The notes beneath the pieces were generated by a model, which worked only from the letters and a program-made list of their open reading frames with translations, had not been told where the DNA came from and ran no database searches. Shown in pieces: positions 16,311 to 25,168 of a DNA stretch of 64,000 nucleotides; position 1 is the stretch's first letter, and every line of letters begins with the position of its first letter. The position numbers were made by a program, and so were the translations under genes. The DNA lies in assembly GCA_011525915.1 (NCBI GenBank), contig WYBM01000098.1, forward strand, positions 1 to 64,000, in the 5' to 3' direction. This stretch comes from Ardenticatenaceae bacterium (GTDB lineage: Bacteria; Chloroflexota; Anaerolineae; Promineifilales; Promineifilaceae).

Positions 16311-16348
16311 AACCTCCCGGAGGTTTCCGTGGAAGCCTCCGGGAGGTT
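16311..16348. terminator. Bidirectional hairpin terminator
   Basis: An 18-bp stem (AACCTCCCGGAGGTTTCC with its complement, one G-U pair) with a two-base gap lies between two convergent genes. There is no long T tract, so strength is uncertain. Confidence 0.65.
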
Positions 16349-16376
16349 AGTTAATGAAAGACACCTGAAAATGATT

Positions 16377-17894
16377 CTAAACATCATGCTTCCCCCCGTT
16401 TGAGGGTGGGTTGATATTGATAATTGGTTGCAAGGCCGCGTTGACCGCTTCGGCACTTTTGCGCGTTGACTCTAGATGCTGCAACTGGTCATGCCAGAAA
16501 CTGGACCCGGCGCTGGCGGCCAGGCCCGTAAGAATGATGCCGGCTGTCAGTTCTTTGGGCATGATACCCACTACCTGGCGCAGCCACAAAAATGGGCGAA
16601 AGTCAGCCGGAATGATGGTGATGTATAAGAAGTTTGCATCGGTAGGGAAAAGCCCCTTTAAAATATCGGCGGAATCAATTTGCAGCGCCCAGGCCAATAA
16701 AATGCCCAGGATGACCGATAGCAGCCGCAGCTGCTGCACACGGAAGGCCGCTTCTTGTTTGTCACGTTCCTTAATTTCCAATAACTTGGTGGCTGCTTCC
16801 ATAGGGTGTTCGATGGTGATGTTTCGCTTCTTGTGTTGAGGGTTAGGTTGCATCGTGGTAAACACCCGGCTTAACTGGCCGCGTAACCAATACCGCAGCC
16901 GCGTCCACCATCTATCAAACAGGCCCGTGGCCTCGTCGCGGCGTCTTTCCACTTCCAGAAGCAGCTGGTTGGCAGATTTAAGGTAGATGTCTGCCTTCTG
17001 GCTGATCTTTAAGTTTTCCAGGAAGTTTTGAAATTGCAGGTCGATCCGTTCTTGTGTTTCCGTATTTAAACCAGAGTTCTCAATCTGGGGCTTAATCTGC
17101 ATCTCATAGAGGCTTTGGGCAGTTTCGTAAGAGACATGGCGCAGCTCGGTCAATTTTTGTTGGGTCCAGGTCGTGGTGGCTTCTGCCAGCCTGCCGTTGA
17201 CCAGGGAGCTGCTGACACGAAACAAATCTTCTGGCGTGATCTCACTGGCCCCGGCCGCCGCTTCGTCTACCAGTGCGTCCAGCTGGGCCAGAACACTGCT
17301 GGTAAGGGCCAGGCCAAGTAAGGAGTGAGGGTCAATATGGCTCACGGCCGTGTGTATCTGCGCCTTGGTAATGACTTTAGCGCGCTCGATCAAGTCATCT
17401 ACGGCTTCATCACCGACAGCTGCGTGTAAGGCTTCTGTAAACCGCTCCTGTTGCAAATGGGCGATCACTGTTTCGGCCTTAAAAGCCGGTGTCAATATGC
17501 CTTTTAACGCCGTTAGTTGGTTCTGCAAATTAGCCTGCGCCTGGGCTGATAGCCCCAAATCTTCCATACGGCCAGGCAGCAGCTTTTCATACTCTTCTAG
17601 CGTTTTTAAAGCGTCTGGTTTGCTCTTTAGGCCAATAGCCACCTTAAGGATGTCCACGACAACCTCTGTACCAATGGCCATGGTAAACATGGTCACCACA
17701 TAGACGCCTAACACCGCAAAGATGTTGGCCAGCCCTTCTGGCAGGCTGGCCTCATCCTGAGCCATCACATCGGCGCTGCTGGGGGCCACGGCCGTTGCCG
17801 CCAGTGGGCTATCAGCCGCGGCCAGGGGGGTTAACGCAGCGCCTAGCAGTAGTAAAACAGCCAGCATTCCCAGGGAGAGTTTAATACGTGACAT
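16377..17894 (-). CDS. Exported or membrane protein with helical core, unknown function
   Basis: The 505-residue product begins with a signal peptide (residues 1-27, ending ALTPLAAA). One hydrophobic helix near 57-80 (FAVLGVYVVTMFTMAIGTEVVVD) is followed by a long helical region (~90-380). Two or three more hydrophobic segments near 390-475 precede a charged end. I know no family with this layout. The AGGAGG before the ATG is perfect. The gene converges on the 15896 gene through a shared hairpin. Confidence 0.7.
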   Translation of the reverse strand: MSRIKLSLGMLAVLLLLGAALTPLAAADSPLAATAVAPSSADVMAQDEASLPEGLANIFAVLGVYVVTMFTMAIGTEVVVDILKVAIGLKSKPDALKTLEEYEKLLPGRMEDLGLSAQAQANLQNQLTALKGILTPAFKAETVIAHLQQERFTEALHAAVGDEAVDDLIERAKVITKAQIHTAVSHIDPHSLLGLALTSSVLAQLDALVDEAAAGASEITPEDLFRVSSSLVNGRLAEATTTWTQQKLTELRHVSYETAQSLYEMQIKPQIENSGLNTETQERIDLQFQNFLENLKISQKADIYLKSANQLLLEVERRRDEATGLFDRWWTRLRYWLRGQLSRVFTTMQPNPQHKKRNITIEHPMEAATKLLEIKERDKQEAAFRVQQLRLLSVILGILLAWALQIDSADILKGLFPTDANFLYITIIPADFRPFLWLRQVVGIMPKELTAGIILTGLAASAGSSFWHDQLQHLESTRKSAEAVNAALQPIININPPSNGGKHDV

Positions 17895-17996
17895 GGGGCC
17901 TCCTGATCAGATGTGAACGGCTAACGGTAAACCGTGCCAATTATACCATTTTGCCCGCCGTTCCTCACCCTGATAACATATTGACCGGAGAAGATC

Positions 17997-20990
17997 ATGC
18001 GTAAAAACGCCAGGGCTTATGTATGGCCGGCCGTAAAGCTGGGCCGTTATCTACTTTTTTGTGGTTACTTGCTGCTTGGTTTGTGCCTGTCTGCCTGCGA
18101 AATACCGGGCACTCGCCCGGTTGTGCCCACGCCCATTAAACCGGTGGCGACGCTGCCTGGCAGCGCCAAGGCCACGGCCGTGGCCTCGCCTACGGCTGCC
18201 CTGCCCACGCCCACACCCCCGGCAACTTCCGCGCCGTTACCCACAGCCACCCACGACGGCGCGTTGGCAGATTGGACCGTGTTGGTGTACCTGGATGCTG
18301 ACAACAACCTGGAGCAGGCCGCGCTGCTGGACATGAATGAGATGGAAGCAGCCGGTAGTTCAGCGTCGGTGAATGTGCTGGTGCAAATTGACCGCGCCTT
18401 TGGCGAATCTTATGACGAAGGAGATTGGACCGATACACGCCGCTACCGCATCCTGGGAGATGCCGATACAGCGGTGATAACCGCTGAGCCCTTGCTGACG
18501 CTGGGCGAGCAAAACATGGGTGACCCGGCCACATTGGCCGATTTTATTCGCTGGGGCATTCAAAGCTACCCGGCCAACCGTTATGCCCTTATTTTGTGGG
18601 ATCATGGTGCCGGCTGGAAAGGTATTGCCTTTGACAATGATGCGGCGGGTCTGGCCGGCAATGATCATCTTAGCCTGGCTGACTTAGACGGGGCGCTGGC
18701 TGCCGGTTTGCAAGGCAGTGGCGTATCTAAACTGGATGTGGTGGGCTTTGATGCCTGTTTGATGGGGCAGATAGACGTGTTTAACATGTTACGGCCGTAT
18801 GCCCATTATGCCGTCGGTTCTGAAGAATTAACACCCGGCCCGGGCTGGGATTATGAAAGCCTGCTCCGTACCCTGTATGCCCGGCCACAATGGGACGGCC
18901 GTGATCTGGCCACACAGATGGTCAACAGCTTTATCGCCTATTACACCACCGTAGAAAAAGAAGATTTTGTGACCATGTCGGCCGTAGACCTGGTGCGGTT
19001 GTCTGACCTGACCCACAGCATCGAGCAGCTGGCGGCCGTGTTGGCCCAAGACCCGGCCTTTGTCGGCAGTGCCATAGGGGATGCTCGCAGCGGCGCTGAA
19101 ACGTTTGCCAGGGTATACCCCCATGACGTGGATCGTTACGCTGCCATTGATCTGTATCACTTTGCCAGTATCCTGGCGCAGCGCAGCCCAGATGAAGACG
19201 TGGCCCAGGCAGCGCAGGCCGTCATGACGGCCGTGACCCAAGCCACCATCGCCAATGGGCACGGCACCGGGTTTGATCACAGCCGGGGTGTAGCCGTGTA
19301 CTTCCCCCGCCGTGCCGACTTTTATGACCCTGATTATGCGGCCACCACCCACTTACCCAACTGGGATGCCTTTCTGAAAAGCTATCATAAAGTGGGCCTG
19401 GCTGATTTGCCACCGCCGGCCATCAGCCTGCACAATGTGCTGAATAACGTGGTAGGGGTGCAAGACCCGGCGTTTATTGAGTTTCAGGTGGTGGGGCGTG
19501 ATGTTGAGAATGTGCTCTTGCTGGCCGGATTGTACGGGGCTGACGGCCGTCGCCGTCTGGTTGAATATGATAACCTCATCCCTGAACCTACTTACCTGCC
19601 CGATGGTTCCCAAGTGACCGAATGGCGCGATGGTGTGCATGATGACTTTTTTATCTGGGACACAGAAGTGACGTATTTGTTTGATAGCAGCGGTCACGGT
19701 GACTATGTGGTCATGTGGCCCACCCAGGTGGGCAGCACCCTCTTTACCGTGCAAGGACAGCTGCGCCGCGCCAATGACGAGAACGCCGTAGACGCCAACC
19801 TGGTTTTTGACCACAGCACAGGCCAGATGGTGCGGGTATGGGCCGTGCAGTCCAATGAAAGCAATGCCCCCGCCGAAATTCTGCCCCACCCAGATGATGA
19901 GTTTCAGCTTTACAACTTTTTCTACAATGCCGACGGTACCATTGACCGGGAACCTGGCGCCAGCCTTTTTTTTGACGAAGTTGGGCAGTTGTATTTTGAA
20001 TGGGCACCACTGCCCAATGGTAACTACTTTTTGGGCATGATGGCCGAGAATGTAGCCGGGGGCACGGCCGTGAGCCTCTTAGACCTGGCCGTGCTGAACA
20101 GTGAACATCGTGACGCCTACCAGGCCTATCTTGATCCTTACCTGGGCTTCAAATTTCTTTACCCCGACACCTGGTATGAACCGCGCTATCAAGATACCTT
20201 GCTTTATACCACCAGCCAGTTCACCCATACCCAGATGCTCATCACCATCTACCCGAATCTGGATAAAAGTGTCACCCCAGAAACGCTTAAGCAGCAAACG
20301 CTGCAGCAGTTCGGGGATGTAGACATCCTGTTTGCAGATGAACGAGTTGTGGCCGGTGCCCGGGCACTCAGCACCGCTTACGGGTATATCAGCGCCGACG
20401 GCCAGCTGCATTCTGGTGTTTTCCTGACGTTTATTGATAACACTGGTGCCGGCTTTGTGGTTGATGTGGATGGCCCTGCCGCCGACGAAGCCGCCACGGT
20501 GGCAGCCGTGGGCACCATTGCCGATACGTGGGAATTTGCCGGAGCCGGTATTGGGTTACAGCCTGGCAAATGGGCCACCATAGACCTGGAAACATTTAGC
20601 GTCGCCCAGCCGGCCAATTTTATCTACCAGCAGGTTAATGGTTGGGAAAAGTTCAGCAGCGGCAGTTACACATTTGCCGCTTTACGTACCCAATCGGCCA
20701 GCCTGGACACAACCGATGTGGTAGCGGCGCTGGTGCGGGATGCTGGTGCAGACGTGGAAAACTTTAACAGTGGCGCACCCTATCTTTTTCCCTTGGGTGG
20801 GCATGTCTGGACGCGGGCGGACTTTAGTTATGACGTGGCCGGGCTGGGCACTGTCTGGGGGTTTATTATGGCCCGCGTTGAAGATGGGCTAGAGGTTGTG
20901 GCCTGGGCAGAAGCCCCGGCTGCCCAATACAATGATCTGGAATCAGGCACTTTCCTCACCATGATCGCTGATCTTACCCTGGCAAAGTAA
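17997..20990 (+). CDS. Clostripain-family (C11) cysteine protease lipoprotein
   Basis: A signal peptide ends in the lipobox LSAC with Cys34, so the protein is probably lipid-anchored outside the membrane. A P/T-rich linker (about 40-85) follows. The C11 domain (about 90-470) has catalytic His203 in WDHGAGW and Cys254 in FDACLMG. The remaining ~520 residues contain beta-rich segments probably used for substrate or wall binding; one near 720-840 resembles a PsbP-like or lipoprotein fold. At 997 residues it is much longer than the peptidase domain alone. GGAG precedes the ATG. Confidence 0.87.
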   Translation: MRKNARAYVWPAVKLGRYLLFCGYLLLGLCLSACEIPGTRPVVPTPIKPVATLPGSAKATAVASPTAALPTPTPPATSAPLPTATHDGALADWTVLVYLDADNNLEQAALLDMNEMEAAGSSASVNVLVQIDRAFGESYDEGDWTDTRRYRILGDADTAVITAEPLLTLGEQNMGDPATLADFIRWGIQSYPANRYALILWDHGAGWKGIAFDNDAAGLAGNDHLSLADLDGALAAGLQGSGVSKLDVVGFDACLMGQIDVFNMLRPYAHYAVGSEELTPGPGWDYESLLRTLYARPQWDGRDLATQMVNSFIAYYTTVEKEDFVTMSAVDLVRLSDLTHSIEQLAAVLAQDPAFVGSAIGDARSGAETFARVYPHDVDRYAAIDLYHFASILAQRSPDEDVAQAAQAVMTAVTQATIANGHGTGFDHSRGVAVYFPRRADFYDPDYAATTHLPNWDAFLKSYHKVGLADLPPPAISLHNVLNNVVGVQDPAFIEFQVVGRDVENVLLLAGLYGADGRRRLVEYDNLIPEPTYLPDGSQVTEWRDGVHDDFFIWDTEVTYLFDSSGHGDYVVMWPTQVGSTLFTVQGQLRRANDENAVDANLVFDHSTGQMVRVWAVQSNESNAPAEILPHPDDEFQLYNFFYNADGTIDREPGASLFFDEVGQLYFEWAPLPNGNYFLGMMAENVAGGTAVSLLDLAVLNSEHRDAYQAYLDPYLGFKFLYPDTWYEPRYQDTLLYTTSQFTHTQMLITIYPNLDKSVTPETLKQQTLQQFGDVDILFADERVVAGARALSTAYGYISADGQLHSGVFLTFIDNTGAGFVVDVDGPAADEAATVAAVGTIADTWEFAGAGIGLQPGKWATIDLETFSVAQPANFIYQQVNGWEKFSSGSYTFAALRTQSASLDTTDVVAALVRDAGADVENFNSGAPYLFPLGGHVWTRADFSYDVAGLGTVWGFIMARVEDGLEVVAWAEAPAAQYNDLESGTFLTMIADLTLAK

Positions 20991-21003
20991 CATTTTTCTT
21001 TTG

Positions 21004-21972
21004 TCAGCCTGACTCATCGGCCAAAAAGCTTCCCGGCTGCCACATTATGTCAATCAGTACAAGCGTTTCAGATTCCAGGCGGCTGATGTCCGTTTGGAGG
21101 GCGGCAGCACGGCCGTCCAGCACTTCTAGCAGCTGGTTAAGATGCTCGTGCAATTTGCCCATATGGTGCCGCCACAACTTCAGACGTTGTGCATCATCTA
21201 CGGCGTCTAACAGGCGGGCCGCCAGATAAATGAAGGAAAAGGGGCTGTCAGCCAGTTCCCGCATCTGTGGATCATGATTTTGCCAGAAGTGTTGGTCAAT
21301 GTCCCTTAATTCGCGTTCGAAGTTGTCTAACGCAGTTTGGGCGGCAATAGAATCGGCTAATAATCGGCCTACGCTGCCGCGCAAACGCATGGTGGGCCCC
21401 GTCATCTGACGCAGGCGTTCTTGCACCTGGTGGATAGCGGTATGGGCCTCACGGCCGTGGTGTTGGGCCTCTGCTACTTCTTGGGCCATAAGCTGGTCTT
21501 TGGCCAGGGTGTTTATCATCGTTTGCAAGCGTTCTGCGTTGGGGGTCTTTAACTGTAGTAAAGCCTGCTTTTGCTGGCGCAATAGGGATTGATATTCTGT
21601 ATCACAATCGGCCAGGCTCACAAGTTGTTCTTCGAGCCGCCGCAGGTTGTTTTGCAAGGTCGCCACGCGGCGTTGGCATTGATCATAGGCCAGCTTTGCG
21701 GTCAGGTATTCCTGGGCTTGTTGTGCCAGGACGGCTTCGCGTTTACCCAAGGCGCCAAAAAGGAGAGCAGCGATGCTGGTGTTTTCCAGTTCCTCCACAT
21801 CCATTTTTTCATGCTGCCGGCGAACTTCCAATATGGCCGCTTCTGCCCGCTTCTGGGCCAGCTCTTCGTCAACAACCGCCATTAAATCCAGGATACGATC
21901 ACGTTCCTCAACGGCTTTTCGGGCGGCGATAAGCTCCAGATTGAGCGCTTCAAATGTGTCACGAGTTATCAT
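21004..21972 (-). CDS. Coiled-coil protein, unknown function
   Basis: A 322-residue, almost wholly helical protein rich in Q, L, A, R and E, with long coiled coils (about 5-150 and 200-300) and no signal peptide or membrane segment. No motif points to a function. Its stop lies 14 bases from the convergent protease gene. The ribosome binding site is weak. A structural or envelope-associated cytoplasmic role is possible but not shown. Confidence 0.65.
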   Translation of the reverse strand: MITRDTFEALNLELIAARKAVEERDRILDLMAVVDEELAQKRAEAAILEVRRQHEKMDVEELENTSIAALLFGALGKREAVLAQQAQEYLTAKLAYDQCQRRVATLQNNLRRLEEQLVSLADCDTEYQSLLRQQKQALLQLKTPNAERLQTMINTLAKDQLMAQEVAEAQHHGREAHTAIHQVQERLRQMTGPTMRLRGSVGRLLADSIAAQTALDNFERELRDIDQHFWQNHDPQMRELADSPFSFIYLAARLLDAVDDAQRLKLWRHHMGKLHEHLNQLLEVLDGRAAALQTDISRLESETLVLIDIMWQPGSFLADESG

Positions 21973-21993
21973 AGCCTGGCCAAATCATAACAG

Positions 21994-22028
21994 AAAAGCT
22001 GGTTGGTCTGCCAGATCAACCAGCTTTT
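21994..22028 (-). terminator. Rho-independent terminator of the M23 peptidase gene
   Basis: AAAAGCTGGTTG pairs perfectly with CAACCAGCTTTT across an 11-base loop. On the minus strand it follows the gene ending at 22061, and the stem's own A/T ends supply the T tract. Confidence 0.8.
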
Positions 22029-22060
22029 AATACGGGCAAGGCACACGGGCGGTTGCGCTG

Positions 22061-23677
22061 TCAGGGATGTAGTTTATGAACGGCCGGCAGGTAAAAACGT
22101 TGGTCTAGAATGCCAATGATAAAATCACCGTCACTTTCGTCAAACCGGACGGGGTTGAGGACGTCGGTAACACGAATGCGGTAAAGGGTGGTAGGTGTGG
22201 TGACAGGGATCGTCCAGGTAAGACGGCCGCTGCCAGAAAGGGGCAGCGTGGTTGTCAGCGTTGCCGAGTAAAGGCCATTGTACTTCCATAAATCCACCTG
22301 CAAAGAAGTCGTTAGCAAGGTTTGCCAGGAAATAGTTAATGTGGCTCCTGGTGTGATCACTTCGCCGCCGTTGGGTGTGGTTACGGTGATGACCGGCGCT
22401 GGTGGTGGAGGGGGCGGCGGTGGGGGGGCGGGGGTGCCCACCAGGAACGTATGGGTGAATGTTTGCCCGGCTACCACCACTTCATAGTGCCAATACCCCT
22501 GAGGCTCATTCCCTTCCAGGTCAAAAGACCACCACCACCAGGAAGCGGCGTAATGAGGGCTGGGAATGGTGTGCTGCCAGCTTTGGTAAACAGAGCCATC
22601 TGGCTGGTAGATGGTGTACTGGCTGGGCAGGCTGCCCAACTGATCACGGTAATATGTGGTGAAGTAAATGGTGTCGCCGGGGTTAAAGGCATGGGCTTCG
22701 TTACTTTGCTCTGGCGTAGAGCAGGAAGAAAGGGCGGGGGCGGCAACGCCGGTGGTGATTTTATTCACGGCCGTATCATAATAAGGTGGCTGTTCGGCCC
22801 ACAGCGACTCTGGGTTCAGGGCATTGCACACCCCGGCATAGGGGTCCAGAGGGGCGTTGACGGCGTTATGAATTTCCAGGTGTAAGTGAGGGGCAGTGGA
22901 ACTACCAGAGCTGCCCACAATGCCTAAATAGTCGCCGGCCCTCACCGTTTCCCCCACCCCTTTGGGCGTTACGGAGCCGTTTTTCAGATGGCCGTACCAG
23001 GCAATAGAGCCATCTGCGTGCTGGATGTAGACGGCATTCCACGGCTGCCCGGTAAATGAGCAGTTACGGTCATAATTCCCATCCTGCCGATAGATGATGG
23101 TGCCGGCTGCGGCGGCTACCACCTGCACTTCATTGTTATCCATGCGGTTCCAGGGAAAAGGCCAGGTGAAAATGTCAGTGCCGGGGTGGTTGTAGCCGTT
23201 ATACGTGTCATAAGTGCGCTGGCCGCAGGCGTAATCTAGACGTTGGTAGGGAAAGGCCGGATTCTGGTCCACAAAGTTGGCAATGCCGTGGTAGCCATAA
23301 TCATTCAGGTAGTCAGCCGGGCGCAGGGGCCAGGAAAGCGTTACGGCCGTGGTTGCTGCTGGCTCATCCAACTCTCCAGCCGCCGTTAGCTGCCGTATAT
23401 TTTTATCCAGAATGGCTTCAATGTGTTGCCGCTGCTCAGCGGGGAGGTGGTCGTCAGGGAATGCCCACTCACCACCTCCAAAAGCCACAGGTAGACGGCC
23501 GTGCACCTGATAGGTGTTGGTATCAGTAAGAAGGGGATTGGTGGGGGCGGAGATGTCCCGGTTGGGGGGTGGTTCCGGGGGGGGGCCATAAATGCCCAGG
23601 CCCGAAACCGTCAGGGCGGCCACAAACAGGTTGATTAGCAGCAGTAAGACTATGGTGGCAAGACCTTTACGATTCAT
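22061..23677 (-). CDS. Secreted M23-family metallopeptidase
   Basis: The ATG at 23677 has AGGGAA upstream and opens a clear signal sequence (MNRKGLATIVLLLLINLFVAAL); the frame is open to 23734. The LytM/M23 zinc site is HPGTD and HLHLEIH, found around residues 160-285. A polyproline linker (about ten P) leads to a C-terminal beta domain with TPNGGEVITPG and a later IRVTD (Ser-Thr-rich Kre9-like fold). Such enzymes cut peptidoglycan cross-links; the tail may attach to surface glycans. Length after processing is about 515 residues. Confidence 0.87.
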   Translation of the reverse strand: MNRKGLATIVLLLLINLFVAALTVSGLGIYGPPPEPPPNRDISAPTNPLLTDTNTYQVHGRLPVAFGGGEWAFPDDHLPAEQRQHIEAILDKNIRQLTAAGELDEPAATTAVTLSWPLRPADYLNDYGYHGIANFVDQNPAFPYQRLDYACGQRTYDTYNGYNHPGTDIFTWPFPWNRMDNNEVQVVAAAAGTIIYRQDGNYDRNCSFTGQPWNAVYIQHADGSIAWYGHLKNGSVTPKGVGETVRAGDYLGIVGSSGSSTAPHLHLEIHNAVNAPLDPYAGVCNALNPESLWAEQPPYYDTAVNKITTGVAAPALSSCSTPEQSNEAHAFNPGDTIYFTTYYRDQLGSLPSQYTIYQPDGSVYQSWQHTIPSPHYAASWWWWSFDLEGNEPQGYWHYEVVVAGQTFTHTFLVGTPAPPPPPPPPPAPVITVTTPNGGEVITPGATLTISWQTLLTTSLQVDLWKYNGLYSATLTTTLPLSGSGRLTWTIPVTTPTTLYRIRVTDVLNPVRFDESDGDFIIGILDQRFYLPAVHKLHP

Positions 23678-23796
23678 ATGCTTCCCTGTGATGTAATGGT
23701 TGGTAAGGTGACCGAAGCATACAAAGTTCACCAAGGCCAGGCTATCAAGAAGGTGTGAAAATCAGGCCAAGGGATGGATGTTAACCAACCATGCCT

Positions 23797-24396
23797 TCAT
23801 TTTAGTTTCTTGAGCCAAAACGTCATGGGCTTCGGCGACGGTTTGTCCTCATCCAGGTCTTTCCAGACGTAAGTGGTGGCCAGAGCCGGGAACTTCACGT
23901 AGCCGCGCCGCCCCCAGAAATTATCCAGGGGCTTGTAATTTGGCGGGCGGCAGGGGTGGTTGTCTGGACGCTCAACCGCACAAAAAGCGGTGTGGGAAAA
24001 CCGGCCTAATGCTCGGGCATACATCTCCCGCTCCTGAAGGAAGCGGGCGCCAATGCCCTGACCACGATAGGGCCCCAGCAGTACTGACTCACCGAAGTAG
24101 AAGATGGCATCGGGGTTAAGGGTGTGTTGGTGAAACGGCCGTTTAAATGCCTCTTCTTCCTCTGATAGAGGGACACCAGTGGCTACACCTACTACTGTTT
24201 CGCCGGCAAAGGCCACCACAAACAAGCTTTCGGCTGCCTGGCTGTACGTTTGCAGATAATCTACCTCATAACCCAGGCTGCCATCGTACAAATAAGGAAA
24301 GTCGCGGAAAACCTCAATGCGTAGTCGCGCCAAGTCAGGTAGATAGGGAGCAATAGCCTTGCCGGTGAATAGCTGTAAGTGAACCACAGCTTGCAT
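23797..24396 (-). CDS. GNAT-family N-acetyltransferase
   Basis: A 199-residue protein with the GNAT acetyl-CoA loop (LLGPYRGQGIGARFLQERE) around residues 108-125 and the preceding beta strand (VVGVATGVPL). The substrate is unknown. Its ATG directly follows the stop codon of the upstream minus-strand gene (25089-24397), so the two are translationally coupled, though the partner gives no functional hint. Confidence 0.8.
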   Translation of the reverse strand: MQAVVHLQLFTGKAIAPYLPDLARLRIEVFRDFPYLYDGSLGYEVDYLQTYSQAAESLFVVAFAGETVVGVATGVPLSEEEEAFKRPFHQHTLNPDAIFYFGESVLLGPYRGQGIGARFLQEREMYARALGRFSHTAFCAVERPDNHPCRPPNYKPLDNFWGRRGYVKFPALATTYVWKDLDEDKPSPKPMTFWLKKLK

Positions 24397-25089
24397 TTAA
24401 TTTTTAGTGATCATGGGCAGGTAGGAAGATAGACCTTCATAGGTCATGTCTAACCCCAACACGTAAAGGGTGCCAGCACATGTATCGTTAACGTCATCGG
24501 CCCTGCGGGCGATTAAGACGGAGAACACATCCCCCGGCTGATGTAAATCATTGCCCAGAGAATCCTGGCCGGCGATGGTGATGGTTGTGGCTCGTATCTG
24601 TTCAGATGTATCGGGTGCCAAGAGCGTTATCTCATCCAGGCCATTGGGGAAAACGGCATAGGGCGCCGGGTAATAAGGAGGGCCATCTGCCCGGAACCGG
24701 GAAACACCGTTGACCCACATCCTAAAGCCGCAGGTGATGGCGTTATAACGGCTGTTACCCCAGGTCATTCGCAGCACCACGTCTGTCCCTGGCGCATAGT
24801 CTGGGGGCAGCGTAAAGCCCACGGCAAAACGAGGGATTACCTGGTTGCCCGGCAAGGCCAGGCCGCTGAGGTCGCCGCCGCCATTGAGGACGTAATTAGC
24901 GCCATTTAAGGTGGTGGCAGATTCAGCCGGCAGACTCATAAAACGAGGAATCAGGCCGCCACCGCCCTGAGGCTGCTGGGCTGTTGTGGCCGCAGGACGG
25001 CCGTAAAGCCCGCCCAGTACAAAACTGATCACCACAAATAGCCCCATTCCTAGCGGACGGAAAAATTGTTGTAGAGGTTTGTTGTTCAT
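24397..25089 (-). CDS. Exported protein, unknown function
   Basis: The ATG at 25089 has AAGGAA upstream; a TTG two codons earlier is less likely. An N-terminal membrane or signal segment (PLGMGLFVVISFVLGGLYG) is followed by a Q/G linker and a beta-rich domain (about 60-230) rich in P, V, T and aromatic residues, like secreted jelly-roll domains. No family is recognised. The stop codon abuts the ATG of the GNAT gene. Confidence 0.65.
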   Translation of the reverse strand: MNNKPLQQFFRPLGMGLFVVISFVLGGLYGRPAATTAQQPQGGGGLIPRFMSLPAESATTLNGANYVLNGGGDLSGLALPGNQVIPRFAVGFTLPPDYAPGTDVVLRMTWGNSRYNAITCGFRMWVNGVSRFRADGPPYYPAPYAVFPNGLDEITLLAPDTSEQIRATTITIAGQDSLGNDLHQPGDVFSVLIARRADDVNDTCAGTLYVLGLDMTYEGLSSYLPMITKN

Positions 25090-25168
25090 GAGCAATTGGT
25101 TCCTTTTGTAAAATAAAGTACATGGTGGACGGTTGTTAAAAACCGCAGCTTTCCTTCATTTTGGCGGG

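Noticed and set aside
22278-22885. Glycine-rich plus-strand frames opposite the M23 peptidase
   Set aside because: The glycine run is the antisense of the polyproline linker.
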